Of a DNA stretch of 18,253 nucleotides, positions 1 to 8,161 are shown one piece after another (the stretch's first letter is position 1; every line of letters starts with the position of its first letter). A program made the translations under genes and the position numbers. The DNA lies in the NCBI GenBank assembly GCA_028717325.1, contig JAQUOB010000009.1:1-18253 (forward strand). Reading direction: 5' to 3'. Below the pieces are notes generated by a model, which was not told where the DNA came from, did no database searches, and worked only from the letters and a program-made list of their open reading frames with translations. Source of the stretch: Candidatus Margulisiibacteriota bacterium (lineage in GTDB: Bacteria > Margulisbacteria > WOR-1 > O2-12-FULL-45-9 > XYB2-FULL-48-7).

Positions 1-1
1 C

Positions 2-346
2 CAGGTGATCGGCAGCTCGGACGAGATACTGGCTGTCGAGCTGGATGAGCGCGCCCAGCCGCTTGCCGGCGGCGCCATGCGGCCGAGCGCGCTTAACCTG
101 GCGGCCTGGGCGAAGTACAATGCCGACCCGTACCACCGGGAATATTTTAAGACCAGCATCAAGTTCATTGCGGACGAAACAGCGGCGAGCTGGGCGGCGG
201 CGGATAAGATTGCGGCCGGGCTGGCCGATAAAATATTTTTCTGGTTGAGATTCGAGCCATTCCTATTCTCCCCCAGGTGGGCGACAATGAAAATGCTGAG
301 CCGAGCCAAAAGGTTTGTCATGGGCCTGGTCCCAAAACAAAAATGA
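2..346 (+). CDS. C-terminal fragment of an unrecognised protein
   Basis: The frame is open from the first bases of the window (CAG GTG ATC ...) to a TGA at 344-346, so this is the 3' end of a gene starting upstream. The GTG at 5 is probably internal and not the start. The roughly 114 visible residues are soluble-looking and rich in Ala and Asp, with a basic tail ending K-Q-K. A hydrophobic, aromatic stretch lies about 40 residues before the end (around IFFWLRFEPFLF). I recognise no catalytic motif and do not assign a family. Its stop overlaps the ATG of the next gene (ATGA, 343-346), so it belongs to the same transcription unit and probably serves the same glycan pathway, for example as a transferase or tailoring enzyme. 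That role comes from position only. Confidence 0.6.
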   Translation, partial: QVIGSSDEILAVELDERAQPLAGGAMRPSALNLAAWAKYNADPYHREYFKTSIKFIADETAASWAAADKIAAGLADKIFFWLRFEPFLFSPRWATMKMLSRAKRFVMGLVPKQK

Positions 347-1260
347 TCAACGAAGATAATAATATTTTACCGGCCGATCGGCCCAAGAGCGCCATCATTG
401 GCGCGACCGGTTTTATCGGCTCGGCTTTTTTCGAGGCCTACCGGAAGAGTAATTCGGATTTTACAGCGACCTCGAGACGGGGCGGGCCCGGTGGTCTCTC
501 AAAGCTCGATCTTTTGTCGCCGGATATTTCGGGCTTAAAGCTCTCCCGGACTGGGCATAAAGACGCGCTGATACTTGCGGCGGTGGCCGGGATCGACCGC
601 TGCGAGATCGAGCCGGCGGCGAGAAAGATAAATGTTGACGGGACGCGCGATCTGATAAAACAGCTGGTGGCCGAAGGGATCAAACCGGTCTTTTTCTCGA
701 GCGATTATGTTTTTGACGGCGCGGCCGGCAATTACCCGGATGACGCAATAACCCGGCCGATCACGGAATACGGCCGGCAAAAAGCGGAGATCGAAGCTTT
801 CCTCAAGGAAAAGGCGCAGGGAAATTATTTAATAATCCGCTTGAGCAAGGTCTTCGGCTTGAAAAAAGGGGATAATACCTTGCTTGACGAGATGGCCGGC
901 ATTATGTCCCGGGACGGCGAGGTTCGCGCCGCCTACGATCAGATCTTTTGTCCTACGCTAGTCCGGGATGTGGTGGGGGCGGTCGCCCGGCTGCAGGCCA
1001 GGGATTGCCGCGGTATATATAATGTATGTTTCCCGGAAAAATGGTCGAGATGTGATCTGGCACAGGCGCTGGCGCAAAAGCTGTCTTTTGATGTTTCCAG
1101 AATAAGAAAGGTTTCGCTGGATGAGATCGGTTTCAAGGCCAGGCGGCCTAAAAATACCAGCCTGATACCCCGGAAATTGCTGGCCGAGATAGATTTTAAA
1201 TTTACGCCCATGGCGGAATGTCTTGAGCGGGTGGCTGAAAATTGGTCGAAAATAAGGTGA
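343..1260 (+). CDS. RmlD-like dTDP-4-dehydrorhamnose reductase / extended SDR sugar-nucleotide reductase
   Basis: A 305-residue protein, the usual length for RmlD. Near the N-terminus is a Rossmann nucleotide-binding loop, GATGFIG (residues 20-26). The RmlD-type strand SSDYVFDG lies at 119-126 and the SDR catalytic pair Y143-x3-K147 is in the context EYGRQK. The family reduces the 4-keto group of an NDP-4-keto-6-deoxysugar with NAD(P)H in the cytoplasm. RmlD itself makes dTDP-L-rhamnose. No rmlA, rmlB or rmlC is present here, so the true substrate could be another keto-sugar. The start is taken at 343, where ATGA overlaps the preceding stop. The frame stays open up to 277, but that N-terminus would lie before the normal family start and inside the previous gene. 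It is followed 7 bp later by a methyltransferase gene. Confidence 0.85.
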   Translation: MINEDNNILPADRPKSAIIGATGFIGSAFFEAYRKSNSDFTATSRRGGPGGLSKLDLLSPDISGLKLSRTGHKDALILAAVAGIDRCEIEPAARKINVDGTRDLIKQLVAEGIKPVFFSSDYVFDGAAGNYPDDAITRPITEYGRQKAEIEAFLKEKAQGNYLIIRLSKVFGLKKGDNTLLDEMAGIMSRDGEVRAAYDQIFCPTLVRDVVGAVARLQARDCRGIYNVCFPEKWSRCDLAQALAQKLSFDVSRIRKVSLDEIGFKARRPKNTSLIPRKLLAEIDFKFTPMAECLERVAENWSKIR

Positions 1261-1267
1261 TGATAAA

Positions 1268-1945
1268 ATGAAAACGGAAAAAGAGGCCTGGAATAAAGTT
1301 AAAGATTTTATGGCTGACCGGTCGATCGAGCTCGGCGGCCACTGGTCTTATAACCTGTACAACGATCCGAAGCGGCTGGTTTTTGTCCTCTCACGGTATA
1401 AGTTCGCCGCTAAAATGGCCGCCAAAAATAAAACGGTCCTGGAGCTCGGCTGCAGTGAAGGCATCGGCGCCCCCATTTTATCCGAGTTCGCGGCCGGCTA
1501 CACCGGCGTCGATCTGGACGGCGACGCGATCGCCGCGGCCAAAAGGAATTGGGCGTCGGAAAAAGTTGATTTTATCGCCGGCGATTTCTTGGATAAAAAA
1601 TACGGGTCGTTCGATTCGGTCGTCAGCTTGGATGTTGTCGAACACATTGACCGGAAAAGCGAAGCGCTCTTTTTCAGGGCGCTGGTCAATAATCTTAAAA
1701 CGGACGGCGTCGCGGTGGTCGGGACGCCCAACGCGGCGGCCGCCCGCTATGCTTCAGCAGCCAGCCGGCTGGGCCACGTGAACCTGTTCGACGCGGAGCG
1801 CTTGCGGTCGACGATGAAGAAATATTTTAAGACCGTGATGATGTTCGGCTCAAATGACGAAATTATCCATACGGGCTTCCTGCCGATGGCCCATTATTTG
1901 ATCTGCCTTGGTTTCGGTAAACGTTTGAAAGGGGGCCGCTCATGA
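1268..1945 (+). CDS. class I SAM-dependent methyltransferase, first of a tandem pair
   Basis: A 225-residue cytosolic protein with a Rossmann-type methyltransferase core. Motif I is LELGCSEG (58-65), an acidic ribose-binding strand GVDLD follows, and then the motif SLDVVEHID and a GTPNAAA strand. The start has a good Shine-Dalgarno sequence (AAGGTG at 1255-1260). The protein is a clear paralogue of the next gene: by eye close to half the residues match, including the block MFGxNDExxHTGFLP-MAHYL near the C-terminus. That tail is not part of the generic methyltransferase fold and probably forms the acceptor site. The likely role is methylation of a sugar or a sugar-like group of the surface glycan. 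The acceptor cannot be read from sequence. The stop overlaps the next start (ATGA, 1942-1945). Confidence 0.85.
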   Translation: MKTEKEAWNKVKDFMADRSIELGGHWSYNLYNDPKRLVFVLSRYKFAAKMAAKNKTVLELGCSEGIGAPILSEFAAGYTGVDLDGDAIAAAKRNWASEKVDFIAGDFLDKKYGSFDSVVSLDVVEHIDRKSEALFFRALVNNLKTDGVAVVGTPNAAAARYASAASRLGHVNLFDAERLRSTMKKYFKTVMMFGSNDEIIHTGFLPMAHYLICLGFGKRLKGGRS

Positions 1946-2613
1946 AAAAGGCAAAAGAGCGCTCCCGCTGGACACCCGTCAAAGAGTTTATGGGCGAACA
2001 CAAGGTCCGGTTCGGCCGGCACCATTCTTTCCAGCTCTATAATTCGCCGAGAAGGATCCTGCACATGATGAGCTATTATAAGTTCGCGTCAAAGATCATC
2101 GGCCGGGGCAAGCATGTTTTGGACGTCGGCTGCGGGGAGGGTTTGGGCACCTGGCTGCTGGCGGTTGAATGCGGCCGGGCGGAGGGCCTGGACCTCGACA
2201 GAGAAGCTGTTGAGATCGGCCGGCAAAATTGGCCTGACCCGAGGATCAAAATCCAAGTCCAGGATTTTCTGCAACTAAAACAAAAGGGAAGTTATGACGC
2301 CGTTGTTAATTTTGACGTGATCGAGCATATTTTGCCCGAGAATGTTGGCTTGTTCTGGAAAAAAATATCGGACAATCTGAAAGGCGAGGGGATAGCGGTG
2401 GTCGGCACCCCTAACAGCGCTGCCGAGCAATACGCTTCACCGGTGACCCGGTCCGGCCACGTCAATCTCTATTCCGGCGAGAAACTGGAAGCGGAAATGA
2501 AAAAACATTTTAAGCATGTCCTGATGTTTGGCGGAAACGATGAGGTCGTCCATACCGGTTTCCTGCCGATGGCGCATTACCTGATCGCCGTCGGCTGCCA
2601 TAAGCTCAAATGA
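1942..2613 (+). CDS. class I SAM-dependent methyltransferase, second of a tandem pair
   Basis: A 223-residue paralogue of the preceding protein. SAM motif I is LDVGCGEG (60-67), a more canonical form than its neighbour's. It is followed by GLDLD, the FDVIEHI motif and a VVGTPNSAA strand. The C-terminal signature GHVNL ... MFGGNDEVVHTGFLP is shared with the first copy. The two divide into conserved core and signature, and variable N-terminal 30 residues and mid-region. This suggests an old duplication with different acceptor positions rather than a recent copy. A purine-rich run (GAAAGGGGG, 1927-1935) gives it a ribosome site inside the previous gene. It is translationally coupled at both ends by ATGA overlaps (1942-1945 and 2610-2613). 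Confidence 0.85.
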   Translation: MKKAKERSRWTPVKEFMGEHKVRFGRHHSFQLYNSPRRILHMMSYYKFASKIIGRGKHVLDVGCGEGLGTWLLAVECGRAEGLDLDREAVEIGRQNWPDPRIKIQVQDFLQLKQKGSYDAVVNFDVIEHILPENVGLFWKKISDNLKGEGIAVVGTPNSAAEQYASPVTRSGHVNLYSGEKLEAEMKKHFKHVLMFGGNDEVVHTGFLPMAHYLIAVGCHKLK

Positions 2614-3986
2614 TCAGATCTTTACTGAAAAAACTGGAAATAGAGCGCGCGGTCATCTTTTTGGTGCTGTCCAAGGTCTGGGCCCTGTTTGCGATCCCGG
2701 CCACGGCCCTGCTCATCGTTTCCAGATTTACGCCGGTCCTGCAGGGTTATTATTACACTTTTCTTAATATCCTGTCCCTGCAGGTGCTGGTGGAGCTTGG
2801 CTTGGGCTATATTATCGTCCAGTTCGCCAGCCACGAATGGTCCAGGTTGGGCCTGGCGCGCGACGGCAGCATTACCGGCGACAAAAATTCGCTGTCGCGA
2901 CTGGCCAGTTTGGCCGGTTTTGCTTCTAAATGGTACCTGATCGCGGGCGCTGTCGCGGCGGCCGGTCTCGGCCTTGTCGGTTTTATCTTCTTTTCCGCTT
3001 CGGCGAATCAGGGCATAGATTGGACGGCCCCCTGGCTGCTGCTTTCTTTTCTGACGGGCGTGACGATCTTCCTGATCTTTATCTGGTCCCTGCTTGAAGG
3101 CAGCAACCAGGTCGCCAACCTTTACGCTTTCCGGCTGTTCCAGACCGCGGCCTCGAACGTCGCTCTCTGGACGGCGATCCTGTTCGGGGCCGGCCTCTGG
3201 TCGGTTTCGATCTCGAGTTTGACCGCGCAGGCGTGCGCTTTTTTGTTCCTCAGATTTAAATACTGGAGTTACATCAAGACACTGCTTTTTACCGCCACAG
3301 CCGGGCCCCGGATCAACTGGAAAAAAGAGGTCCTGCCGATGCAGTGGCGCTTCGCGCTCTCAGGTATCAGCGGCTACTGTATATTTTTTCTTTTTACACC
3401 GGTACTGTTTTATTTTCACGGTCCGGTGGTGGCGGGGCAGTTCGGCATGACCTGGAGCATAGTTGCCGCGGTCGGGTCGATCTCCTACGCCTGGATCATT
3501 CCTCGCATCCCCAGCTTTGGTATCCTGATCGCCAAAAAGGAGTACGGGGAGCTCGACCGGCTGTTCAAAAAACTGCTCAAGATCATGATCGGCCTGGTCA
3601 TGCTGGAATCGATCGGCCTCTGGCTCCTGGTTCTGGTCTTGAATTGGCTCGATTTTCCGCTGGTCCACCGGCTCTTACCGCCCTGGCCGACCGGGATATT
3701 GATACTCGCCCAGATCGTTATGGTGATCTCCTTGCCATTCTCCGCTTATCTGCGGGCGCATAAGAAAGAGCCGCTGTTCTTTCTGTCGATGCTCCAGGGT
3801 TTTCTCATCGGCGCGTCAACATTTATCCTGGGCCGGTATTTTTCGGCGCTGGGGATGGTTGCCGGCTACCTGGCCGTTAATCTTTTGATCACGCCATCGA
3901 TCATCTATGTCTGGCATCAGTTGCGCAAAAAATGGCACGCCGATGATTATATCGATGCGGCCTTATTGACGGGGGAAACGATCTAG
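2610..3986 (+). CDS. Wzx-like polysaccharide/lipid-linked oligosaccharide flippase
   Basis: A 458-residue polytopic membrane protein with about 12 hydrophobic helices, the size and helix count of MOP-superfamily Wzx/RfbX flippases. The first helices (from residue 15 on) carry an early 'YYTFLNILSLQVLVELGLG' stretch, which resembles the start of O-antigen/teichoic-acid exporter proteins. Basic connecting loops (for example around K-K-L-L-K mid-protein) and a short hydrophilic C-terminus fit this topology. Such proteins move undecaprenyl-diphosphate-linked glycans from the inner to the outer face of the cytoplasmic membrane. Its place between methyltransferases and GT2 genes supports that role. 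Flippases are highly divergent, so family assignment rests on topology and context more than on individual residues. The start overlaps the previous stop by 4 bp and the stop overlaps the next GTG by 1 bp. Confidence 0.75.
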   Translation: MIRSLLKKLEIERAVIFLVLSKVWALFAIPATALLIVSRFTPVLQGYYYTFLNILSLQVLVELGLGYIIVQFASHEWSRLGLARDGSITGDKNSLSRLASLAGFASKWYLIAGAVAAAGLGLVGFIFFSASANQGIDWTAPWLLLSFLTGVTIFLIFIWSLLEGSNQVANLYAFRLFQTAASNVALWTAILFGAGLWSVSISSLTAQACAFLFLRFKYWSYIKTLLFTATAGPRINWKKEVLPMQWRFALSGISGYCIFFLFTPVLFYFHGPVVAGQFGMTWSIVAAVGSISYAWIIPRIPSFGILIAKKEYGELDRLFKKLLKIMIGLVMLESIGLWLLVLVLNWLDFPLVHRLLPPWPTGILILAQIVMVISLPFSAYLRAHKKEPLFFLSMLQGFLIGASTFILGRYFSALGMVAGYLAVNLLITPSIIYVWHQLRKKWHADDYIDAALLTGETI

Positions 3987-4966
3987 TGGCCAAGCTCTCC
4001 GTGATCATGCCCAACTATAATTACGGCCAATATATCGGCGAGGCGCTTGAAGCGGTCGCCGGCCAGTCGGTTGCGCCCGAAGAAATTATCGTCATCGACG
4101 ACGCCTCGACCGATGACAGCCTGCGGATCATTGAACAATATCGGCGAAAATATCCCGCGATCAAGTTACTGCGAAACGAGAAAAATATGGGCGTCGTTTA
4201 TTCGATGCGGCGCGGCGCCGAAGCGGCCGCCGGCGATTATATCTATTATGCCGCCTCCGATGACAAGGTCCGCCCGGGTTTTATCGAAAGATCGCTGGAG
4301 CTTTTGGAAAAATACCCGCAGGCGGCCTTCTCCTGCTGCGATAACATCGTGCTGGACGGCGACCAGGAGATCCCGAACCGCAGCTTTTTGAGCGAATCGC
4401 CCCGTTATTTTTCGCCGCGGGAGGTGCCGGCTCTCTACGCCGGCGATCCTTTTACGCCTTACATCCCGCATACCGCTGTCATCAACCGTTCATTCTTTAA
4501 CGAAGCGGGCGGCTTGCGGCTGGAGCACAAATGGTCGTGCGACTCTTTCGTTTTCAGCGTCATGGCTTTTCGTCACGGCTATTGTTATCGTCCGGAAGGC
4601 CTGCAGGTAATGCGGGTCCACAAGAAGCAGTACGGGGCGAGCAACGCCAGGATTTTTTCTCAGGAGCGAGATGTCATCCGTAGCCAGCTCAAGACCCTGG
4701 AGCTGCCGCAATACAAAGACGTGCTGCCGCAGTTTAGACAGGCCGCCCCGTTCTCGGTCTATCCCTACGAGGTTTTGCGGGTAATCATCACCAACCCGAA
4801 ATACTGGGATTATTTTTCGCTCAAATTGCTGCGTTTCGCGCTTTTTGACAAGCTGGTTAGGCGGGCCCTGATCCGGCTGCTGCCGATGAGTTTCTGGCGC
4901 CGGGTTTTGCGTCAGGTTAAACTGGTTAAATATCATTTAATGAGGCGGCTGAAAAAAGATGGCTAA
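3986..4966 (+). CDS. family 2 glycosyltransferase (GT-A fold)
   Basis: A 326-residue protein starting at GTG (3986-3988), which overlaps the last base of the preceding TAG. The GT2 N-terminus is clear: SVIMPNYNYGQYI (5-17), then VIDDASTDDS (36-45) for nucleotide binding, and a metal-binding acidic pair in AASDDK (D92, D93). The central acceptor region contains W-S-C-D-S-F. The last 60 residues are strongly basic (L-V-R-R-A-L-I-R-L-L ... R-R-L-K-K), suggesting an amphipathic, membrane-surface-associated tail rather than transmembrane helices. It should transfer a sugar from a nucleotide donor to a growing lipid-linked glycan at the cytoplasmic face. Donor and linkage cannot be deduced. It overlaps the next GT2 gene by 8 bp. 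Confidence 0.88.
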   Translation: MAKLSVIMPNYNYGQYIGEALEAVAGQSVAPEEIIVIDDASTDDSLRIIEQYRRKYPAIKLLRNEKNMGVVYSMRRGAEAAAGDYIYYAASDDKVRPGFIERSLELLEKYPQAAFSCCDNIVLDGDQEIPNRSFLSESPRYFSPREVPALYAGDPFTPYIPHTAVINRSFFNEAGGLRLEHKWSCDSFVFSVMAFRHGYCYRPEGLQVMRVHKKQYGASNARIFSQERDVIRSQLKTLELPQYKDVLPQFRQAAPFSVYPYEVLRVIITNPKYWDYFSLKLLRFALFDKLVRRALIRLLPMSFWRRVLRQVKLVKYHLMRRLKKDG

Positions 4967-5864
4967 AACGGCGATCGTTATCCTTAATTGGAACCAGAAA
5001 AAAGACACAGCCGAGTGCCTGCGCTCGCTTGGCTCGCTGTCAGACGCCGCGCAAATTATTCTGGTCGACAACGGCTCAACCGATGGCTCGCCCGGGGAGC
5101 TGGAAAAAGAATTCCCGAGGGTCAAATTGCTGCGCAACGGCGAAAATCTGGGTTTTGCCGAAGGCAATAATATCGGCATCAGGACGGCTTTGAACCAGGG
5201 CGCGGAATATATCATGCTTTTAAATAACGATACGACAGTGGAAAAAGATTTTCTTGACCGTCTGCTCCAGGCGATGAAAGCTGATGACTCGATTGGCATC
5301 GCCTCGCCCAAGATCATGTTCTACCAAGATAGGAACAAGCTCTGGTTTGCGGGGGGCGGCTACTATCCTTTGATCGGCAAGCCCTATCATTATTATTACG
5401 GACAAACTGATTCCGGGCAAATTAAAGATGTTAAAACGGTTGACTGGGTTTCCGGCTGTTGCCTGCTGGTCAAAAGAGAAGTGTTTGAAAGGATAGGGCT
5501 ATTGGACAAAGATTATTTTAATAATTATGAAGACGTAGATTTTTGCGCCCGCGCCAGGCGGGCAGGGTATAAAATAGTTGTTGTTCCCCAGGCAAAGATA
5601 TATCACAAGTTTGCCGCTGCGATGGGCGGCAAATTCTCGCCTTTCTACACCTATTTCAGGGTGAGAAATAATCTTTTGTTTTTCAAAAAGAGCAGCCGGC
5701 GGCTGCCGTTAGTTTTGAACTTCATCATCTTTCCGGCCTACTCACTGATTGCATCGCTGAAGCACGGGGATTGGGCGAGCGTCCGGGCGACTTTTGCCGC
5801 CGTTCTTGATTTTTTAAGGGGGAATTACGGTCTTGGATCGGCTAAATCTTTTCAAAAACAATAG
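4959..5864 (+). CDS. family 2 glycosyltransferase, rhamnosyltransferase type
   Basis: A 301-residue GT2 protein. It shows IVILNWNQ (6-13), ILVDNGSTDG (34-43), ENLGFAEGNN (62-71), the metal motif NND (89-91) and the later acidic motif EDVDFC (191-196). This set is typical of WcaA/RfbN-like rhamnosyltransferases and close relatives. The second motif is where the catalytic base normally sits. The C-terminal part has an aromatic, hydrophobic patch (YTYFRVRNNLLFF) likely to touch the membrane. The presence of an RmlD-like reductase in the same operon makes a deoxyhexose donor plausible but does not prove it. The gene overlaps its upstream neighbour by 8 bp and its downstream neighbour by 32 bp. 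Confidence 0.88.
   Translation: MAKTAIVILNWNQKKDTAECLRSLGSLSDAAQIILVDNGSTDGSPGELEKEFPRVKLLRNGENLGFAEGNNIGIRTALNQGAEYIMLLNNDTTVEKDFLDRLLQAMKADDSIGIASPKIMFYQDRNKLWFAGGGYYPLIGKPYHYYYGQTDSGQIKDVKTVDWVSGCCLLVKREVFERIGLLDKDYFNNYEDVDFCARARRAGYKIVVVPQAKIYHKFAAAMGGKFSPFYTYFRVRNNLLFFKKSSRRLPLVLNFIIFPAYSLIASLKHGDWASVRATFAAVLDFLRGNYGLGSAKSFQKQ
5816..5823 (+). promoter_or_regulatory. ribosome binding site supporting a TTG start
   Basis: AAGGGGGA lies 9 bases before the TTG at 5833, inside the end of the upstream GT2 gene. An in-frame TAA at 5815-5817 means no upstream ATG or GTG could be used, so this site decides the start of the following GT-C gene. Confidence 0.6.
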
Positions 5865-7422
5865 GACCTTTTTCTTTTTACTGCTCATTTTGCTGGCCGG
5901 GGCGGCCCTGCGGCTTTATGACCCGACTTTTCGCAGTTTATGGGGCGATGAGAGCCACAGCGCGCTGACCGCCGTCAAAATTGCCGGTCACGCCGTGATT
6001 TTACAGCAGGCGGAGGCCGGATTGGTCAGAGATTTCCATCCGCCCGTCTATTTTGTTTTGTTGTCCGGCTGGACCGCTGTTTTCGGCGCCGGCGAATACG
6101 CCCTGCGCTCCTTTTCTATCGCGGCGGGCATTCTGGCGCTCTTCTGTTTCTATTTTTTTGCCAGAGAACTGTTCGATGAGAAAACGGCCTTGATCGGCAC
6201 GGGGCTGCTGGCTTTTTCGCCGCTGGCCGTGATGCAGGCGCAGGAGATCAGGAACTATTCGCTGCTGTTTTTGTTCGCGCTGCTCTCCGCCTGGTTTTTC
6301 TGGAAGCTCCTGGCCGGCCGGTTTAACTTGACGGCGGCCGCCGGCTATGTGGTTTTTTCCGCGCTGCTGCTCCTGACGCATTTCTACGGACTGTTACTTC
6401 TCATCGCGCAATTTGTTTTCTTGGTATTTGCCGCCTGGCGCCGGGGCGAATGGGCCAGGGGTCTTAAGCTCTTTGGTTTACAATTCCTGGCGGGCTTGCC
6501 GGCCGCTTACACCTATATTCGCTTCCTGCTAATTGCTTTTATACCCATGATCGGCAGCGCCGTCGATATGCCTTTTTCCGTTTTCCCCTGGTATTTGAGG
6601 GGTCTGCTTTTCTTTTTTGTCTTAGCCCTGGGCGAGACGGTCGCTCCCTGGAATTATCTCGTGGTCATACCGGCAGCGCTCCTGATCGGCTATCTTTTAC
6701 TGAAAAATATTCCTAAAGACGAGAAAGTCCAATATCTTTGGTTCATGCTGCTGGTGCCGGTCGTCATTGCCGCCCTATTTTTAAAAGCGACCCAGCCCAA
6801 ATATTTGATCGTCACACTGCCGTTCTTTCTTCTGCTGATCGGCCGGCCGCTCGCGCAATTCAAATTCAAGCCGGCTATTCTTCTGATCGGCCTTTTGCTG
6901 GCGCTGCAGTCGGTTTCTCTTTTCAATTACTTCAACTTAAAAGAGTACCATAACTCCAACCAGATCGAGCCCTGGCGGGCAGTGACCGCCGGGATCAAGG
7001 ACCGGTACCGGGCCGGGGATATCGTGATCGGCAGCAACCGCTCGGTCTACCGCCTGCTGGTCTATTATTTAAATGTTGCCGGAGGAAAATCTTGTTTGAT
7101 CGGCTCGGTCCAGGGCCGGGACGACGCTAAATATCTTAGCACCGACATCAGTCAAATCCCGCTTTATGATGACGAAGGCAAAATGATCGCGGCCCCGATC
7201 GCGCCCCGCCGGATCTGGTTCGTTTCCCATATCAATGACGGACATTCTTTCCCAACCGCGGATTACATCGACAGGATAAAATTGAATCTGCTAAAACGCT
7301 ACCGTGTTGTCAGTGAGAGCAAATATTTGCCCTATGAACAAACGCTGGTGGCGAAATTGCCGATCAAGCGCCACAAGAGCGGCGCTGCGCGCATTGTTTT
7401 GACGCTCTATTCAAGGCAATAA
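5833..7422 (+). CDS. polytopic GT-C glycosyltransferase (PMT_2 / ArnT-like)
   Basis: A 529-residue integral membrane protein beginning at TTG. The first helix (residues 12-27) is followed by the first extracytoplasmic loop, which carries the acidic pair in WGDESHS (D39, E40), and then FHPPVYF (68-74). A QEIRNYSL motif lies at 137-144. Together these are the signature of the dolichyl/undecaprenyl-phosphate-mannose-type (PMT_2) family. About ten helices follow. The C-terminal roughly 130 residues (from about 400) form a soluble extracytoplasmic domain. The family takes a sugar from a polyprenyl-phosphate carrier on the outer face and adds it to lipid A, protein or glycan. Here a surface glycan acceptor is likely from context. 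It overlaps the preceding gene by 32 bp and precedes a methyltransferase gene by 7 bp. Confidence 0.85.
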   Translation: MDRLNLFKNNRTFFFLLLILLAGAALRLYDPTFRSLWGDESHSALTAVKIAGHAVILQQAEAGLVRDFHPPVYFVLLSGWTAVFGAGEYALRSFSIAAGILALFCFYFFARELFDEKTALIGTGLLAFSPLAVMQAQEIRNYSLLFLFALLSAWFFWKLLAGRFNLTAAAGYVVFSALLLLTHFYGLLLLIAQFVFLVFAAWRRGEWARGLKLFGLQFLAGLPAAYTYIRFLLIAFIPMIGSAVDMPFSVFPWYLRGLLFFFVLALGETVAPWNYLVVIPAALLIGYLLLKNIPKDEKVQYLWFMLLVPVVIAALFLKATQPKYLIVTLPFFLLLIGRPLAQFKFKPAILLIGLLLALQSVSLFNYFNLKEYHNSNQIEPWRAVTAGIKDRYRAGDIVIGSNRSVYRLLVYYLNVAGGKSCLIGSVQGRDDAKYLSTDISQIPLYDDEGKMIAAPIAPRRIWFVSHINDGHSFPTADYIDRIKLNLLKRYRVVSESKYLPYEQTLVAKLPIKRHKSGAARIVLTLYSRQ

Positions 7423-7429
7423 TATCAAG

Positions 7430-8161
7430 ATGGAAGATTATTTAATTCAAGAGATGGCTGAAGTGCAAGACAAGCTCTGGACGCTGGTCGGCAAGAAGGA
7501 GATCGTGCTTTCTCTGCTTGATCGTTTCTTGCGGCGGAAAAGCGGCAACCGGCTGCTTGACGCCGGCTGCGGCTGCGGTTTGATGCTATCGGGCCTGAAA
7601 AAATACGGCGAGGTCTCCGGGCTGGAATATTCGGAGAAAGCGATCGAGCTTTGCCGGCGGACGAACCCCTGCGAGATCAAAAAGGGCTGGCTGCCCGATA
7701 ATCTGCCTTATCCGGCCGATCATTTTGACGCGATCATCGCCCTGGACGTCATTGAACATATCGAGGACGACCTGGCCGCGCTTAAGGCGATCTACGGCCG
7801 CTTGCGGCCGGGAGGTGTTGCCGTGGTTGCCGTGCCGGCCAACATGGCTTTGTGGTCCGGCCATGATGTTGTGCACGGGCACCAGCGCCGCTACGATCTC
7901 GATCAGCTGGCCGATAAATTACGTTCAGCTGGTTTCAAGATCAAAAAGATCTCTTATTACAATACCATCATGTTCCTGCCGATCCTGGCGATCAGGGTCG
8001 TGAACCGGCTGTTGAAAAGGGATAAACCGCGATCAGATGCCAAACTGCCGCCGCCGGCCGTCAATTGGCTTTTAACGCGGGGGTTGCTTTTGGAAAAACT
8101 GTTATTGAGGTATTTTAATTTTAGGTTCGGGGTGGCGCTGATCGCGGTCGCTGAAAAGTGA
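7430..8161 (+). CDS. class I SAM-dependent methyltransferase (glycan cluster type)
   Basis: A 243-residue methyltransferase with motif I LDAGCGCG (43-50), the acidic strand GLEYSE, LDVIEHIEDD (105-114) and the post-motif LRPGG (125-129). The block HDVVHGHQRRY (145-155) recurs in methyltransferases that sit beside polyprenol-linked glycosyltransferases and is more diagnostic than the generic SAM motifs. The last 75 residues are hydrophobic and basic (a run around MFLPILAIRVVNRLL and another near the end), so it may sit on the inner membrane surface and act on a lipid-linked substrate. The tandem-pair methyltransferases upstream lack this block, so this is a different subfamily. It is the last gene of the left arm, and its final 41 bp overlap the end of the oppositely oriented radical SAM gene. 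Confidence 0.85.
   Translation: MEDYLIQEMAEVQDKLWTLVGKKEIVLSLLDRFLRRKSGNRLLDAGCGCGLMLSGLKKYGEVSGLEYSEKAIELCRRTNPCEIKKGWLPDNLPYPADHFDAIIALDVIEHIEDDLAALKAIYGRLRPGGVAVVAVPANMALWSGHDVVHGHQRRYDLDQLADKLRSAGFKIKKISYYNTIMFLPILAIRVVNRLLKRDKPRSDAKLPPPAVNWLLTRGLLLEKLLLRYFNFRFGVALIAVAEK

Noticed and set aside
277..342. N-terminal extension of the RmlD-like protein starting at ATG 277
   Set aside because: It lies inside the previous gene, adds a Cys/Pro-rich stretch before the normal Rossmann start, and the ATG at 343 has the ATGA coupling seen throughout this arm.
4490..4936. 148-codon - strand frame opposite the GT2 gene at 3986-4966
   Set aside because: The + strand frame has full GT2 motifs. The antisense product is Arg/Gln-rich and featureless.
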